Assembly: GCF_013322225.1 (NCBI RefSeq)
Contig: NZ_JAAMFB010000016.1
Coordinates: 124,001 to 188,000 of the forward strand
Length of the DNA stretch: 64,000 bases
Direction of reading: 5' to 3'
Source of the DNA: Agrobacterium larrymoorei
GTDB lineage: Bacteria > Pseudomonadota > Alphaproteobacteria > Rhizobiales > Rhizobiaceae
Positions 37,814 to 46,709 of the stretch are shown one piece after another. The notes under the pieces are model-generated. The model was not told where the DNA came from, ran no database searches, and saw only the letters and a program-made list of their open reading frames with translations. How positions within the stretch are numbered: the first letter of the stretch is position 1; every line of letters begins with the position of its first letter. The translations under genes were made by a program, and so were the position numbers.

Positions 37814-39019
37814 ATGGTCGAACCGTCATCATCAAAACAGCCGCCTCTTAAGGGAATTCGTGTCATCGAGCTTGCGCGGGTTCTGGCAGGCCCATGGGCG
37901 GGTCAGATGCTGGCCGATATGGGAGCCGATGTCATCAAGGTTGAAAGCCCGGAAGGCGGCGATGATACGCGCGCATGGGGGCCGCCTTTCGTTGAAAGCG
38001 AGGATGGCGACAATCTTTCTGCCGCCTATTACCACTCTACCAATCGTGGCAAGCGCTCCATCACCATCGACCTGAAGACGGAGGAAGGTCGCCAGATCGT
38101 ACGCCGTCTGGTCAAGACCGCCGATGTCGTTATCGAGAATTTCAAGCGTGGCGGGCTGGAGAAATACGGGCTGGATTATCAGAGCCTGCGGGCGCTGAAC
38201 CCGAAGCTCATCTATTGCTCCATCACCGGCTTTGGCCAAACCGGTCCTTACGCGGATTTCGCCGGTTACGATTATATCGTGCAGGGCATGTCCGGCTTCA
38301 TGTCGATTACCGGCGAGCCGGATGGCCAGCCGATGAAGGCGGGCGTTGCCGTCGCAGATATCTTCACCGGCATCTATTCCGTCACCGCCATTCAGGCAGC
38401 GCTCATCCACGCCATGAGAACGGGTCAGGGCCAGCATATCGATATGGCGCTGCTCGACGTACAGTCCGCGGTTCTCGCCAACCAGAACATGAACTACCTT
38501 ATTTCCGGCAAAGCTCCGGTACGGCTCGGCAATGCGCATCCAAACATTTCGCCCTATGAAGTGGTGCCGACGGCAGACGGGTTCCTGATTCTCGCTGTTG
38601 GCAATGACGGCCAGTTCCGCCGGCTTTGCAAAATACTCGGCATCGACGCGACTGCCGATGACGAGCGTTACGCCACCAACAAGGCCCGCGTGGCGCACAA
38701 GGTGGAAGTCCGCCAGATCGTCTCCACCGAAACACTCAAATGGATGAAGCGGGATCTGCTGACCGCCTGCGAAGGCAACGCCGTTCCGGCAGGGCCGATC
38801 AACTCCATCGAGGAGATGTTCGCCGATCCACAGGTGCAGGCACGCGGGCTCCGCGTCGATCTCGAAGCCGCGGATGGCACAGTCATTCCCGGGGTCCGCA
38901 CGCCTATCGTTCTCTCGGAAACACCGCTACGTTACGAGCGTCCAAGCCCGCGACTCGGTGAACATCAGGCCGAAGTTCTGGCTGAACTGGAAGATATTGA
39001 GAGGAATATCGCGCCATGA
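37814..39019 (+). CDS. Class III CoA-transferase, CaiB/BaiF family
   Basis: The 401-residue protein shows the family pattern: IRVIELARVLAGPWAGQMLADMGADVIKVE at the N-terminus, followed by NRGKRSITIDLKTEEGR and the FKRGGLEKYGLDY segment, and later GQHIDMALLDVQ with the catalytic Asp position. Such enzymes move CoA between carboxylic acids through an enzyme-bound anhydride. AGGGA lies six bases before the ATG at 37814. Its stop overlaps the start of a ThDP-dependent enzyme gene by four bases, so the two probably act on one carboxylic-acid substrate; which acid is unknown. Confidence 0.88.
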   Translation: MVEPSSSKQPPLKGIRVIELARVLAGPWAGQMLADMGADVIKVESPEGGDDTRAWGPPFVESEDGDNLSAAYYHSTNRGKRSITIDLKTEEGRQIVRRLVKTADVVIENFKRGGLEKYGLDYQSLRALNPKLIYCSITGFGQTGPYADFAGYDYIVQGMSGFMSITGEPDGQPMKAGVAVADIFTGIYSVTAIQAALIHAMRTGQGQHIDMALLDVQSAVLANQNMNYLISGKAPVRLGNAHPNISPYEVVPTADGFLILAVGNDGQFRRLCKILGIDATADDERYATNKARVAHKVEVRQIVSTETLKWMKRDLLTACEGNAVPAGPINSIEEMFADPQVQARGLRVDLEAADGTVIPGVRTPIVLSETPLRYERPSPRLGEHQAEVLAELEDIERNIAP

Positions 39020-40680
39020 CGACTTTGGGGAGGAGAACCGGCGGGCAGTTGATCGTGGAGGCGCTGAAAGCAAACGGCGTCTCTCGCGTTTCCTGTGTAC
39101 CGGGTGAAAGCTATCTGGCGGTTCTGGATGCGCTTTATGAAAGCGGCATCGAAACCATCGTCTGCCGTCAGGAGGGTGGAGCGGCGATGATGGCGGACAC
39201 ATGGGGCCGCCTGACGGGTGAACCCGGTATCTGCATGGTTACACGCGGTCCGGGCGCGACCAACGCCGCCGCTGGCCTGCATGTGGCGAGACAGGATTCC
39301 ATACCGATGATCCTTTTCATCGGTCAGGTGCAGAGCGATGCACGCGAACGCGAAGCGTTTCAGGAAGTGGAATATCGCCGCGCCTTTACCGAATTTGCCA
39401 AATGGGTTGGCGAAATCGATGACGCCCGCCGCATTCCCGAATTCGTCACCCGTGCTTTTGCAATAGCTACATCCGGTCGCCCCGGCCCCGTGGTGCTGAC
39501 ACTGCCGGAAGATATGCTGGTGGAAGAAGTCGAGGCACCGGAAGCCAAGCCCTATACGCCAGTCGAAAACCACCCCGGCCCGAAGCAGATGAAGAAGTTC
39601 GCCGAGCTGCTTTCCAGCGCCAAGCGCCCGATGTTCATCGTCGGCGGCACACGCTGGACTGAAGAGGCCGTCGCAAAGTTCAAGACCTTTGCCGAAAGCT
39701 TCAAGCTGCCTGTCGGCTGCTCCTTCCGCCGTCAGATGCTGTTCGATCACCTAAGCCCATCCTATGCGGGCGATGTCGGCATCGGCATCAATCCGGCGCT
39801 ATCGAAGGAGATCAAGGAGTCGGATCTCATCGTGCTGCTCGGCAGCCGCATGTCGGAAATGCCCTCCTCCGGTTATACGATGCTGGACATCCCCTACCCA
39901 TCGCAGACTTTGGTGCATGTCTTCCCGGAAGCGGAAGAGCTTGGGCGCATCTACAGGCCCGATCTTGCGATCTGCGCTTCGGCGGATGATTTCGTTGATG
40001 CGCTCGAAAGCTTGGATACACCACAGAATCCAGTCTGGGCAGATCGTACCGCCTCAATGCACGACGCCTATCTGAAGTGGTCCACCCCGCCAAAAACCGG
40101 CCCCGGCAATGTGCATATGGGTCCGATCATGGAATGGATCGAGGCCAATGTGCCCGCCGATACCGTTTTCACCAATGGCGCGGGCAATTATGCCACATGG
40201 CTGCACCGCTTCCACCGCTTCCAGCGCTTCAACACCCAATCGGCCCCGACATCCGGCTCCATGGGTTACGGCCTGCCAGCGGCAGTTGCCGCGAAACACC
40301 TTTTTCCGGAGCGCGAAGTCGTCTGCTTTGCCGGTGACGGCTGCTTCATGATGCACGGCCAGGAATTTATCACCGCCATCCGCTACGGTCTGCCGATCAT
40401 CACGGTGTTGGTGAACAACGGCACCTACGGCACCATACGCATGCATCAGGAGCGCGAATATCCCGGCCGCGTCAGCGCCACCGACCTCGTCAACCCGGAT
40501 TTCGTCGCTTATGCGAAAGCTTTCGGCGGTCACGGGGAACTGGTGGAAAAAACGGAAGATTTCGGCCCGGCCTATGAGCGCGCACGCGCCAGCGGCAAGC
40601 CTGCGATTATCGAAGTGAAGCTGGATGCGGAGGCGATTACGCCCGCGCGGACGCTGACGCAGATCAGGGAACGGAGCTAA
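39016..40680 (+). CDS. Thiamine diphosphate-dependent enzyme, acetolactate synthase-like
   Basis: The 554-residue protein has the three-domain ThDP fold: N-terminal PYR domain with the cofactor-activating Glu in CRQEGGAAMMAD, a central Rossmann-like domain (RPMFIVGGTRW), and a C-terminal PP domain with GDGCFMMHGQEF ... VLVNN, the metal-ThDP motif. It resembles acetolactate-synthase-like decarboxylases but lacks a regulatory subunit nearby. Coupling to a CaiB-type CoA-transferase recalls the frc-oxc oxalate pathway, but sequence alone does not show oxalyl-CoA decarboxylase. Substrate open. Confidence 0.85.
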   Translation: MTTLGRRTGGQLIVEALKANGVSRVSCVPGESYLAVLDALYESGIETIVCRQEGGAAMMADTWGRLTGEPGICMVTRGPGATNAAAGLHVARQDSIPMILFIGQVQSDAREREAFQEVEYRRAFTEFAKWVGEIDDARRIPEFVTRAFAIATSGRPGPVVLTLPEDMLVEEVEAPEAKPYTPVENHPGPKQMKKFAELLSSAKRPMFIVGGTRWTEEAVAKFKTFAESFKLPVGCSFRRQMLFDHLSPSYAGDVGIGINPALSKEIKESDLIVLLGSRMSEMPSSGYTMLDIPYPSQTLVHVFPEAEELGRIYRPDLAICASADDFVDALESLDTPQNPVWADRTASMHDAYLKWSTPPKTGPGNVHMGPIMEWIEANVPADTVFTNGAGNYATWLHRFHRFQRFNTQSAPTSGSMGYGLPAAVAAKHLFPEREVVCFAGDGCFMMHGQEFITAIRYGLPIITVLVNNGTYGTIRMHQEREYPGRVSATDLVNPDFVAYAKAFGGHGELVEKTEDFGPAYERARASGKPAIIEVKLDAEAITPARTLTQIRERS

Positions 40681-40705
40681 TTTCCGCGAAGGTTCACTCT
40701 TGCTC

Positions 40706-40827
40706 CTCCCTCATTCCTGTGCTTGTCACAGGAATCTAGTCAGCCCAAGTCTTTGGGCTGAGAGGAGTCTTCTCATCGTGCAGACGCACGATGACTGGAT
40801 TCTGTGACGAGCACAGGAATGAGGGAG
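40706..40827. repeat. 122-bp MITE-like element with ~36-bp terminal inverted repeats
   Basis: The left arm begins CTCCCTCATTCCTGTGCTTG, and its reverse complement, with about three differences, forms the right arm ending GAGCACAGGAATGAGGGAG. Between the arms are hairpins CAGCCCAAG/CTTTGGGCTG and CATCGTGC/GCACGATG. No transposase is encoded. A partial copy lies at 31602-31653. The right end supplies the ribosome site of the next gene. Confidence 0.75.
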
Positions 40828-40833
40828 AGAATT

Positions 40834-41598
40834 ATGGTGACCGCGACAACCCCACCCATCACCCCACGCACCGCAAAAATCGAACCCTCCGCAGGCGCTC
40901 CCTTCGAAGCCGTTCGCATCGCCCGCGACGTTCTGCTCACATCCCGCACCGCAGGCCTCGCCACACTCGACCCCACAAGCGGCTATCCCTATAACACCGC
41001 AACCAACATCGCGGTCGAGCCGGATGGGACGCCGTTCTTCTTTGCCGCGCGGCTGGCTCTCCACGCCCGCAACATAGAAGCAGATGCCCGCATTTCGCTG
41101 GTGCTGGCGCCGTTCAACAAGGGTGACGCGCTGACGTTGCCTCGCTTGACGCTAGTGGGCAAAGCGGAGTTGATTGGCGAAAGCGAAGTAGAAGTCGCCA
41201 AGGCGCGTTACATTGCGCGGTATCCGAAGGCCAAGCTCTATCTGGCGCTGCCCGACACGCTGCTTTACCGGCTGAACATCGAAGGCGTGCAGATCAATGG
41301 CGGGCCAGCGCGCAATGCCAGCAATATTACGCCAGCCGATCTTCGTACCGATTTTGTTGGTGCGGATGCACTGATGGCTGCTGCGGACGAAGAGATTGCG
41401 CGGATCAATGCGATTAAGGGTGAGGCTTCTCGAATTGCGGTGATGGCGGGTAGAAAGGCGGGCGCTTGGAAGGTGACGTCCATTGATCCCGAGGGCATCA
41501 ACCTGGCATCTGCGGGCGATCTTGCGCGGCTTTGGCTTGAAGCGCGGGTGACGGATTTGAATCAACTTTCGAAGGTGATGACTCAGCTGTCGAAGTGA
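40834..41598 (+). CDS. HugZ-like / pyridoxamine-phosphate-oxidase-fold protein
   Basis: The 254-residue protein has an N-terminal split-barrel flavin/heme-binding domain (LLTSRTAGLATLDPTSGYPYNTATN) and a C-terminal domain like DUF2470 (about 170-245), the arrangement of HugZ-family heme-degrading or heme-binding proteins. Whether it is a heme oxygenase or a flavin reductase is not settled by sequence. The start ATG at 40834 follows AGGGAGAG, which is the tip of the MITE-like repeat; an earlier in-frame ATG at 40804 lies wholly inside the repeat. No iron-regulation site is visible. Confidence 0.8.
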   Translation: MVTATTPPITPRTAKIEPSAGAPFEAVRIARDVLLTSRTAGLATLDPTSGYPYNTATNIAVEPDGTPFFFAARLALHARNIEADARISLVLAPFNKGDALTLPRLTLVGKAELIGESEVEVAKARYIARYPKAKLYLALPDTLLYRLNIEGVQINGGPARNASNITPADLRTDFVGADALMAAADEEIARINAIKGEASRIAVMAGRKAGAWKVTSIDPEGINLASAGDLARLWLEARVTDLNQLSKVMTQLSK

Positions 41599-41656
41599 TG
41601 TGGCTAAGGGGTTGGCAAGTAAGTGGAAAAATGCCGAGGCATAAACCCCTCTACCC

Positions 41657-41806
41657 AAGAAAACCTAGGACTTCGCTTCGCGAAGATCGAGGTTTTCTAT
41701 CCTCTCCCACAGGGGGGAGAGGAAATAGCGCAAGCGGCGCGGCATACGCCTTATCTCACCGTCCTGAGCTTGTCGAAGGGGTGGGAGAGAAAGCAATTTC
41801 AACATT
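41657..41806. repeat. Cluster of hairpin-forming intergenic repeats
   Basis: Three units lie in the 322-base convergent gap 41599-41920: AGAAAACCT/AGGTTTTCT with inner CTTCGC/GCGAAG (41659-41698), TCCTCTCCC/GGGAGAGGA (about 41700-41722), and CCGTCCTGAGCTTGTCGAAG (about 41759-41778). The last type is widespread between alphaproteobacterial genes. No gene is seen in the gap. Confidence 0.5.
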
Positions 41807-41865
41807 TTAGCCCAAGTCTAAGTGTTAGAAATTGCAAGTGAGGGGTCGATTTTGTTCACCGATCA

Positions 41866-41896
41866 ACAAAAAAACCGGCCCACGAGGGACCGGCTT
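41866..41896 (-). terminator. Terminator after ridA-like gene
   Basis: On the minus strand CCGGTCC and GGGCCGG form a stem (one G-U pair) around a short loop, followed by seven T. It ends the leftward RidA/phosphatase unit. Confidence 0.75.
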
Positions 41897-41920
41897 TCCA
41901 ATCTCAAATCATAAACCCAC

Positions 41921-42262
41921 TCAAATCGCAGCGGTTACGATGAACTCGACCTTGTAATCCGGTGTCGCCAGCGGTGCGCCGCTGGTGGCGCGGGCTGGTG
42001 GGTTTGCCGGGTCGATCCAGCCTTCCCAGACAGCGTTCATTTCGCCGAAGGTGGACATGTCGGAGAGGTAGATGATGGTCTGGAGGATCTTCGACTTGTC
42101 GGAGCCAGCAAGAGCCAGCAGGCGGTCGACTTCAGCGAGGGCAGATTTGGACTGCTCGGTCACGGATGCACCTTCGCCAACCTGGCCGGCGAGGTAAACG
42201 GTGTTGCCGTGAACGACGGCTGCACTCATACGCTTGCCGGGCTCGATACGCTTGATGCTCAT
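41921..42262 (-). CDS. RidA-family enamine/imine deaminase-like protein
   Basis: The 113-residue protein has the RidA fold sequence (VVHGNTVYLAGQVGEG, LLALAGSDKSKILQTIIYLSDMSTFGEMN, and the C-terminal KVEFIVTAAI). RidA proteins hydrolyse reactive enamine/imine intermediates made by PLP enzymes. The Arg that binds substrate carboxylates is present in PPARATSG. AGGAGTTTACC precedes the ATG. It lies 41 bases after the phosphatase-like gene and is probably cotranscribed. Confidence 0.85.
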   Translation of the reverse strand: MSIKRIEPGKRMSAAVVHGNTVYLAGQVGEGASVTEQSKSALAEVDRLLALAGSDKSKILQTIIYLSDMSTFGEMNAVWEGWIDPANPPARATSGAPLATPDYKVEFIVTAAI

Positions 42263-42303
42263 GGTAAACTCCTGTTTGTAGGCTTAAATAAAACCGGCGC
42301 GGA

Positions 42304-42642
42304 TCAACCGCGCAAATGCTGCGTCTTTTCGTAGATGGCTGTCGAGCGTGCGCCGGAGCGGCAATAGCCGAGCATGGGACGCTGTAAATCATCCAGCGCA
42401 TCCACCATCCCGTTGACGGCATCCGGATCGACGCCAAAACGGCCGACCGGCACATGCATGATGGTGATGCCAAGTTCTTCCGCACGTTCCGCGATATCGG
42501 CAAAGCGGGGCTGGCCCTCTTCTTCGTCATCCGGACGGTGGCACACAATCGACTTGAAGCCGAGCGCCTTGACCTCATCAAGATCGGCAACGCTGATTTG
42601 CCCACTTACGGAGTAATCGTCATCGATACGTCTGATATCCAT
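42304..42642 (-). CDS. Small DUF442/TIGR01244-type phosphatase-like protein
   Basis: The 112-residue protein matches the beta-lactamase-hydrolase-like protein family (DUF442), related to dual-specificity phosphatases: SGQISVADLDEVKALGFKS, VCHRPDDEEEGQP, and the P-loop GYCRSGARS with a Cys-(X)5-Arg arrangement. In longer relatives this domain is fused to a sulfur dioxygenase and acts in sulfide handling; here it stands alone. The ATG at 42640-42642 has GGAGG seven bases upstream. Its biochemical role is not established. Confidence 0.8.
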   Translation of the reverse strand: MDIRRIDDDYSVSGQISVADLDEVKALGFKSIVCHRPDDEEEGQPRFADIAERAEELGITIMHVPVGRFGVDPDAVNGMVDALDDLQRPMLGYCRSGARSTAIYEKTQHLRG

Positions 42643-42760
42643 CTTCTGCCCTCCGATGGTGACGATGCCCGGCAGAAAACCTGCCGCAAGCCTCACATTC
42701 GGCACCCGGTGTAAGGCGTTAAGCCGGGTGCGTCAATGACACGAAATTTCAATTAGAGAC

Positions 42761-42908
42761 CAGCCTACTGTCTGCTCAGGAATCGTCGGATGTCTGGCGA
42801 AAATGGTGATTTCGAGAACCGGAGCGCAGCGTACTTAAAGGTACGTGAGCACCGGAAGCGCAGAAATCGCCATTTGCAGCCGACAGGCGGCGTTTCCTGA
42901 GTAGGCTG
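42761..42908. repeat. 148-bp inverted-repeat element abutting the aldose-epimerase-like gene
   Basis: The ends CAGCCTACT...CTCAGGA and TCCTGAGTAGGCTG are imperfect inverted repeats. Inside are GGTGATTTC/GAAATCGCC arms and a central GCGTAC/GTACGT hairpin, so the whole can fold on itself. It encodes no protein and ends on the base before the stop codon of the neighbouring minus-strand gene. It looks like a non-autonomous mobile or dispersed repeat. Confidence 0.65.
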
Positions 42909-43745
42909 TCAGAGAATAGAAAAGCGCAGGGCGTAGTCCCGACTTTGCCCCGGCTCCAGCATATTGAACTCGCCCGCCTGCCTCAGTTCCTCGCGACCGA
43001 CCCCCCGATGCGAGACGGGTTCTATGCCGAGGACGTTGGCAGGGTCGCTCTGGTTTCGCCACATCTGCAGATAAGGCAAGGTGTCGTTCCGAAAAGCCAC
43101 CTTCAAAGTGCGTCCGCCGATAGCGGCGATCGGACCCAGCTTCAGTTCAGCCCAGCCATCGGCGGCTTGTGCAGACACACAGAACACGCCGCCTGGCTCT
43201 TCGCCAAAACGCCAGCCAAATCCGCCACCATTGAAAGAGCTGCTTTCCAGCCGCACGGCGTCATCGAACAGCTTCGCTGCAACATTCATGTGATACATGA
43301 GGAAGGTTGGGCGGGCCGTATCGCTCGTGTTCGTCACACGGTCTTCAAGGCTAATGTCGCCACTCTCGCCGTCGATTCGCCATTCACGTTCCAAGAGCGC
43401 TGTACCACCATCCGCAAGCGTGACCGGAACCCGCGCCACCGCCAATGCATTCTCTTCTGAAACATCCCAGGCGGTTATTTCGGCGGGATGGGAGGAGAAA
43501 GACCCATGGAGAGGGTATTTTCGGCCGGAAGTGTCACCTTCGATAGCTTCGGTATGGCGAATGTGATCCGGCCCGCAGGTAAAGAGGAAGCCTTCGAGCG
43601 AGTGGTCGATACGCGGATCGCCATCATCAGGAATGGCGCGTTCCGGTGCGATATTGATGCCGTCAACGATGCAGGCACCGATGTCGAACACGGATGTCTC
43701 GTCGAGCAATATGGTTGGCGACTTTCCAGCTTTGAACTCCCGCAT
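42909..43745 (-). CDS. Aldose-1-epimerase-like protein (DUF4432 type)
   Basis: The 278-residue protein is a galactose-mutarotase-like beta-sandwich: it has GSFSSHPAEITAW, LEDRVTNTSDTARPTFLMYHMN (the His position used in catalysis) and a late NVLGIEPVSHRG with the expected Glu. These proteins epimerise or bind sugars. The ATG at 43743-43745 has GGAG six bases upstream. The inverted repeat at 42761-42908 begins immediately after its stop. Sugar specificity unknown. Confidence 0.78.
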   Translation of the reverse strand: MREFKAGKSPTILLDETSVFDIGACIVDGINIAPERAIPDDGDPRIDHSLEGFLFTCGPDHIRHTEAIEGDTSGRKYPLHGSFSSHPAEITAWDVSEENALAVARVPVTLADGGTALLEREWRIDGESGDISLEDRVTNTSDTARPTFLMYHMNVAAKLFDDAVRLESSSFNGGGFGWRFGEEPGGVFCVSAQAADGWAELKLGPIAAIGGRTLKVAFRNDTLPYLQMWRNQSDPANVLGIEPVSHRGVGREELRQAGEFNMLEPGQSRDYALRFSIL

Positions 43746-43899
43746 GGGTTCTCCTGTTGCTTCGTAGAAACAGCGATCACGCAAATGCTATCGCGAGATC
43801 GAGAAATTAATATTGCATTAACCGCGAATTCACCTTTTTCACAATAGGGTCAAAATTAACGTGTGTTTACTGGGGAAATACCCAAGGGATCGCAGAGTC

Positions 43900-45339
43900 G
43901 TGAAACTTTTTCTTAATGCAGCGTTTGGCCTCGCAGTTGCGATGACGCCAGTTCTCGCACCGGCAGACGCCAGCGCGCAGTCTCGTTACGGCTATCAGGA
44001 ACAGTCTGTTCTCGTGACGCCGGATGGCCGAGTGCTGGATTACATGCCGGAACGCGGCGATATCGTCATCAGCCGCGACCGCATGGGACGAACCGTGTAT
44101 TACGACCGTTACGGCAACCTCGTAGCCACCGAAATGCCAGGAGGTGCGCAGCAGCAGCGCCGTGAGGCAGCGCGCGACCCTTACCGCAACCCCTATTATG
44201 ATCAGCCCGAAACCTATTATCCGCCAGCACCGGGACAGCGCCAAGGTCAGGGCCAGCGTCAACAACAAGATTACGGCTATCAGGGCAATAACAGCGGACA
44301 GTACCGCGATTATCGTGATTTCCGCAACGATGGCAGCGACCGCGACGTTTACACCGGCTCCGTAGAACCCCGCCGTGGCGATGTGGAAAGCGGCCCGTTG
44401 ACACAGCCCATGCCTGGTGAAAGCACCACGGCTGCCGTGCCGCAACCCGATCACCTGATTGAGCGCAACCAGCCGGTGACGGCACCGGTCAACCGTTCGC
44501 GTCAGGAAATTGTGGCGCTTCAAGTATTTTTGGATCGCGAAGGCATTTCGCCGGGCGTGATCGATGGCAAGATGGGCGACAACGTCAACAAGGCGATTGC
44601 TGCCTGGCAGGACATGACCGGTGAGCGTCTGGACCCGAACAATACCGACGACATTCTGGAGCGCCTTCGCAACAGCGGCGGTCTGGCAATTGTGGATTAT
44701 ACCATTACTGCTGCCGATGCCGCTGGACCGTACGTGGCTTCGATCCCGGATGACTACGCGGAGAAGGCCCAACTCCCTGCCATGTCCTTCACATCGACGT
44801 CCGAAGCATTGGCCGAGCGCTTCCATATGGATGAGACCTATCTGAAGGAACTGAACCCCGGCGTCGACTTCTCCGTTCCCGGCACCATCATCAAGGTTGC
44901 CAACCCCCTGGACGTCAAAAAAGGCCAGGTCTCGCGTATCGTCGCGCACAAGGGGATCAAGCAGGTGTTCGCCTATGATGAAAGCGGTACGCTGGTTGCG
45001 GCCTACCCGGCGACCATCGGTTCCTCGGATACACCTTCGCCAAGCGGAACGCACACGGTGGAGCGGATCGCGCTCAATCCGGGTTACACCTACAATCCGA
45101 AGATCAACTTCCAGCAGGGCCAGAACACCCAGATCCTGCAGATTCCACCCGGCCCCAATGGCCCTGTTGGTACGGTCTGGATCGCCCTTTCGAAGCCGAC
45201 CTATGGTATCCACGGCACACCGGAACCTTCCAAGATCGGCAAGACCAATAGCCACGGCTGTATCCGCCTGACCAACTGGGATGCGACGGAACTTGCGAAG
45301 ATGGTTCGCCCGGGTGTTGTCGTGGAGTTTGCGGAGTAA
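43900..45339 (+). CDS. L,D-transpeptidase (YkuD) with peptidoglycan-binding domain
   Basis: The ~479-residue exported protein starts at a GTG (43900) that begins a clean signal peptide (to about residue 27, ending ASA); an upstream GTG at 43861 is the alternative. A Tyr/Arg/Gln-rich disordered stretch (about 75-150) precedes a peptidoglycan_binding_1-like domain (ALQVFLDREGISPGVIDGKM) and a C-terminal YkuD domain with the catalytic motif GIHGTPEPS...SHGCIRL. Such enzymes form 3-3 cross-links or attach proteins to peptidoglycan; L,D-transpeptidases dominate the wall of polar-growing Rhizobiales. Confidence 0.92.
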   Translation: MKLFLNAAFGLAVAMTPVLAPADASAQSRYGYQEQSVLVTPDGRVLDYMPERGDIVISRDRMGRTVYYDRYGNLVATEMPGGAQQQRREAARDPYRNPYYDQPETYYPPAPGQRQGQGQRQQQDYGYQGNNSGQYRDYRDFRNDGSDRDVYTGSVEPRRGDVESGPLTQPMPGESTTAAVPQPDHLIERNQPVTAPVNRSRQEIVALQVFLDREGISPGVIDGKMGDNVNKAIAAWQDMTGERLDPNNTDDILERLRNSGGLAIVDYTITAADAAGPYVASIPDDYAEKAQLPAMSFTSTSEALAERFHMDETYLKELNPGVDFSVPGTIIKVANPLDVKKGQVSRIVAHKGIKQVFAYDESGTLVAAYPATIGSSDTPSPSGTHTVERIALNPGYTYNPKINFQQGQNTQILQIPPGPNGPVGTVWIALSKPTYGIHGTPEPSKIGKTNSHGCIRLTNWDATELAKMVRPGVVVEFAE

Positions 45340-45363
45340 GGCTGTTCACGCCTTATCGACGTT

Positions 45364-45386
45364 ATCCTCGGGCCTGTCCCGAGGAT
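45364..45386. repeat. Hairpin repeat after the L,D-transpeptidase gene
   Basis: ATCCTCGGG (45364-45372) and CCCGAGGAT (45378-45386) form a nine-base-pair perfect stem. The same core (TCCTCGG with its complement) occurs at 53600-53622, so this is a dispersed repeat that may double as an RNA 3' end. Confidence 0.55.
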
Positions 45387-45465
45387 CTGAACTCATTCAA
45401 TTTGGGGTTTGTTAGATGCTCTGGTCAAGCCCGGGGCAGTACGGTTAAAAGCCCCCGTGAAATCG

Positions 45466-46698
45466 TCACCCCAGCTTCAAAGCCCGCGCTTCCCTTCGTC
45501 CTTCCGTCAAAAAGAAAACGAGCGCCATGACCGGAAGAGCAAAGCCGAGCCACGAAGCAGCCATCCACTGGCCGGAAGCATAGGCCCAGCCACCAAGCGC
45601 TGACCCCAACGCGCCGCCCATGAAGAAGGTGGCCATGAAGACGCCATTGAGGCGGCTGCGGAATTCCGCGCCGAGGGAGAAGATCGCGCGCTGGCCAAGA
45701 ACGAGGTTGGTAGTGACGGCGAAGTCCAACGTGATTGCGGCAATGACGAGCAGCGCCAGCGAAAGATGCGTGCCCTCAGATGCGATGTGCGTGATGAGGA
45801 AGGATGTAGCTGCCGTTACCAGGGCAAACAGCGTCGCACCCCATGTCCAGCCACGGTCTGCCATCCGACCCGCGATGGGCGCTGCAACTGCGCCTGCGGC
45901 TCCGGCCAATGCAAAGAGCGCGATTTCACCCTGAGTCAACCGAAAAGCTGGACCACTGAGATAAAGCGGAGTGGTTGTCCAGAACAGGCTGAAAGCGCCG
46001 AACATCGCGGCCTGATAGGCAGAGCGGCGCTGGAGTATGGGCGTGTTGCGAGCCAGCTGACCCATTGACGCAAGAAGCGAACGATAAGGCAGCTTCGCGT
46101 CCGGCATGCGTTGCGGTAGAAAACGATAGAGAACAAGCGCCAGCACGACCATGACCGCGGCCGACAGCACGAACACCCCGCGCCAGGACACGAATTCCGA
46201 AAGCACGCTGGAAACCGGCCGCGCCAGCATGATACCGACCATCAGACCGCTCATGACGTTGCCAACGACACGACCGCGCGTGGCATGCGGCGTCATATGC
46301 GCGGCGAACGGCACAATCATCTGCACCGCAACAGAACTGATCCCGACGAGGAAGACTGCCACGAGAAACGGCGCGGCATGCGGGGCAAGTGCAGCAGCAA
46401 CCAAAGCCAGAACGGCAGTTCCAACCGTCGCAACGATCAATCTGCGGTTCTCGACCAGATCGCCCAACGGCACGACGAAAAGAAGGCCGAGACCATACCC
46501 TATTTGTGTCAGCGTCACGATCAGTCCTGTCGCTGCGGGCGACAGACCCAGTTCAGCACCGATGACGCCCGCGAGCGGCTGAGCGTAGTAAAGATTGGCC
46601 GCCACCAGCCCGCAAGCGCTGGCGAGCAGGAAGATCATAGCGGAAGAAATCGTCTCTTCCTGCGGATTGTCCGCATCAACAACCGTCGAGGTCATCAT
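45466..46698 (-). CDS. MFS efflux transporter
   Basis: The 410-residue protein has twelve predicted membrane segments and MFS landmarks (GLIVTLTQIGYGLGLLFVVPLGDLVENRR in the TM2-3 loop). It resembles drug-efflux MFS members. Start ATG at 46696-46698 has AGGAG upstream, with a second ATG directly after it. It lies 44 bases after a TetR gene, and a palindrome identical in pattern to the one before that gene sits in the gap, so it is very likely repressed by it. Substrate unknown. Confidence 0.88.
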   Translation of the reverse strand: MMTSTVVDADNPQEETISSAMIFLLASACGLVAANLYYAQPLAGVIGAELGLSPAATGLIVTLTQIGYGLGLLFVVPLGDLVENRRLIVATVGTAVLALVAAALAPHAAPFLVAVFLVGISSVAVQMIVPFAAHMTPHATRGRVVGNVMSGLMVGIMLARPVSSVLSEFVSWRGVFVLSAAVMVVLALVLYRFLPQRMPDAKLPYRSLLASMGQLARNTPILQRRSAYQAAMFGAFSLFWTTTPLYLSGPAFRLTQGEIALFALAGAAGAVAAPIAGRMADRGWTWGATLFALVTAATSFLITHIASEGTHLSLALLVIAAITLDFAVTTNLVLGQRAIFSLGAEFRSRLNGVFMATFFMGGALGSALGGWAYASGQWMAASWLGFALPVMALVFFLTEGRREARALKLG

Positions 46699-46709
46699 TT
46701 CACTCCTAA

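Noticed and set aside
43867..45255. A 462-codon frame opposite the L,D-transpeptidase gene
   Set aside because: Shadow of the repetitive Gln/Arg/Tyr-rich coding sequence; no support of its own.
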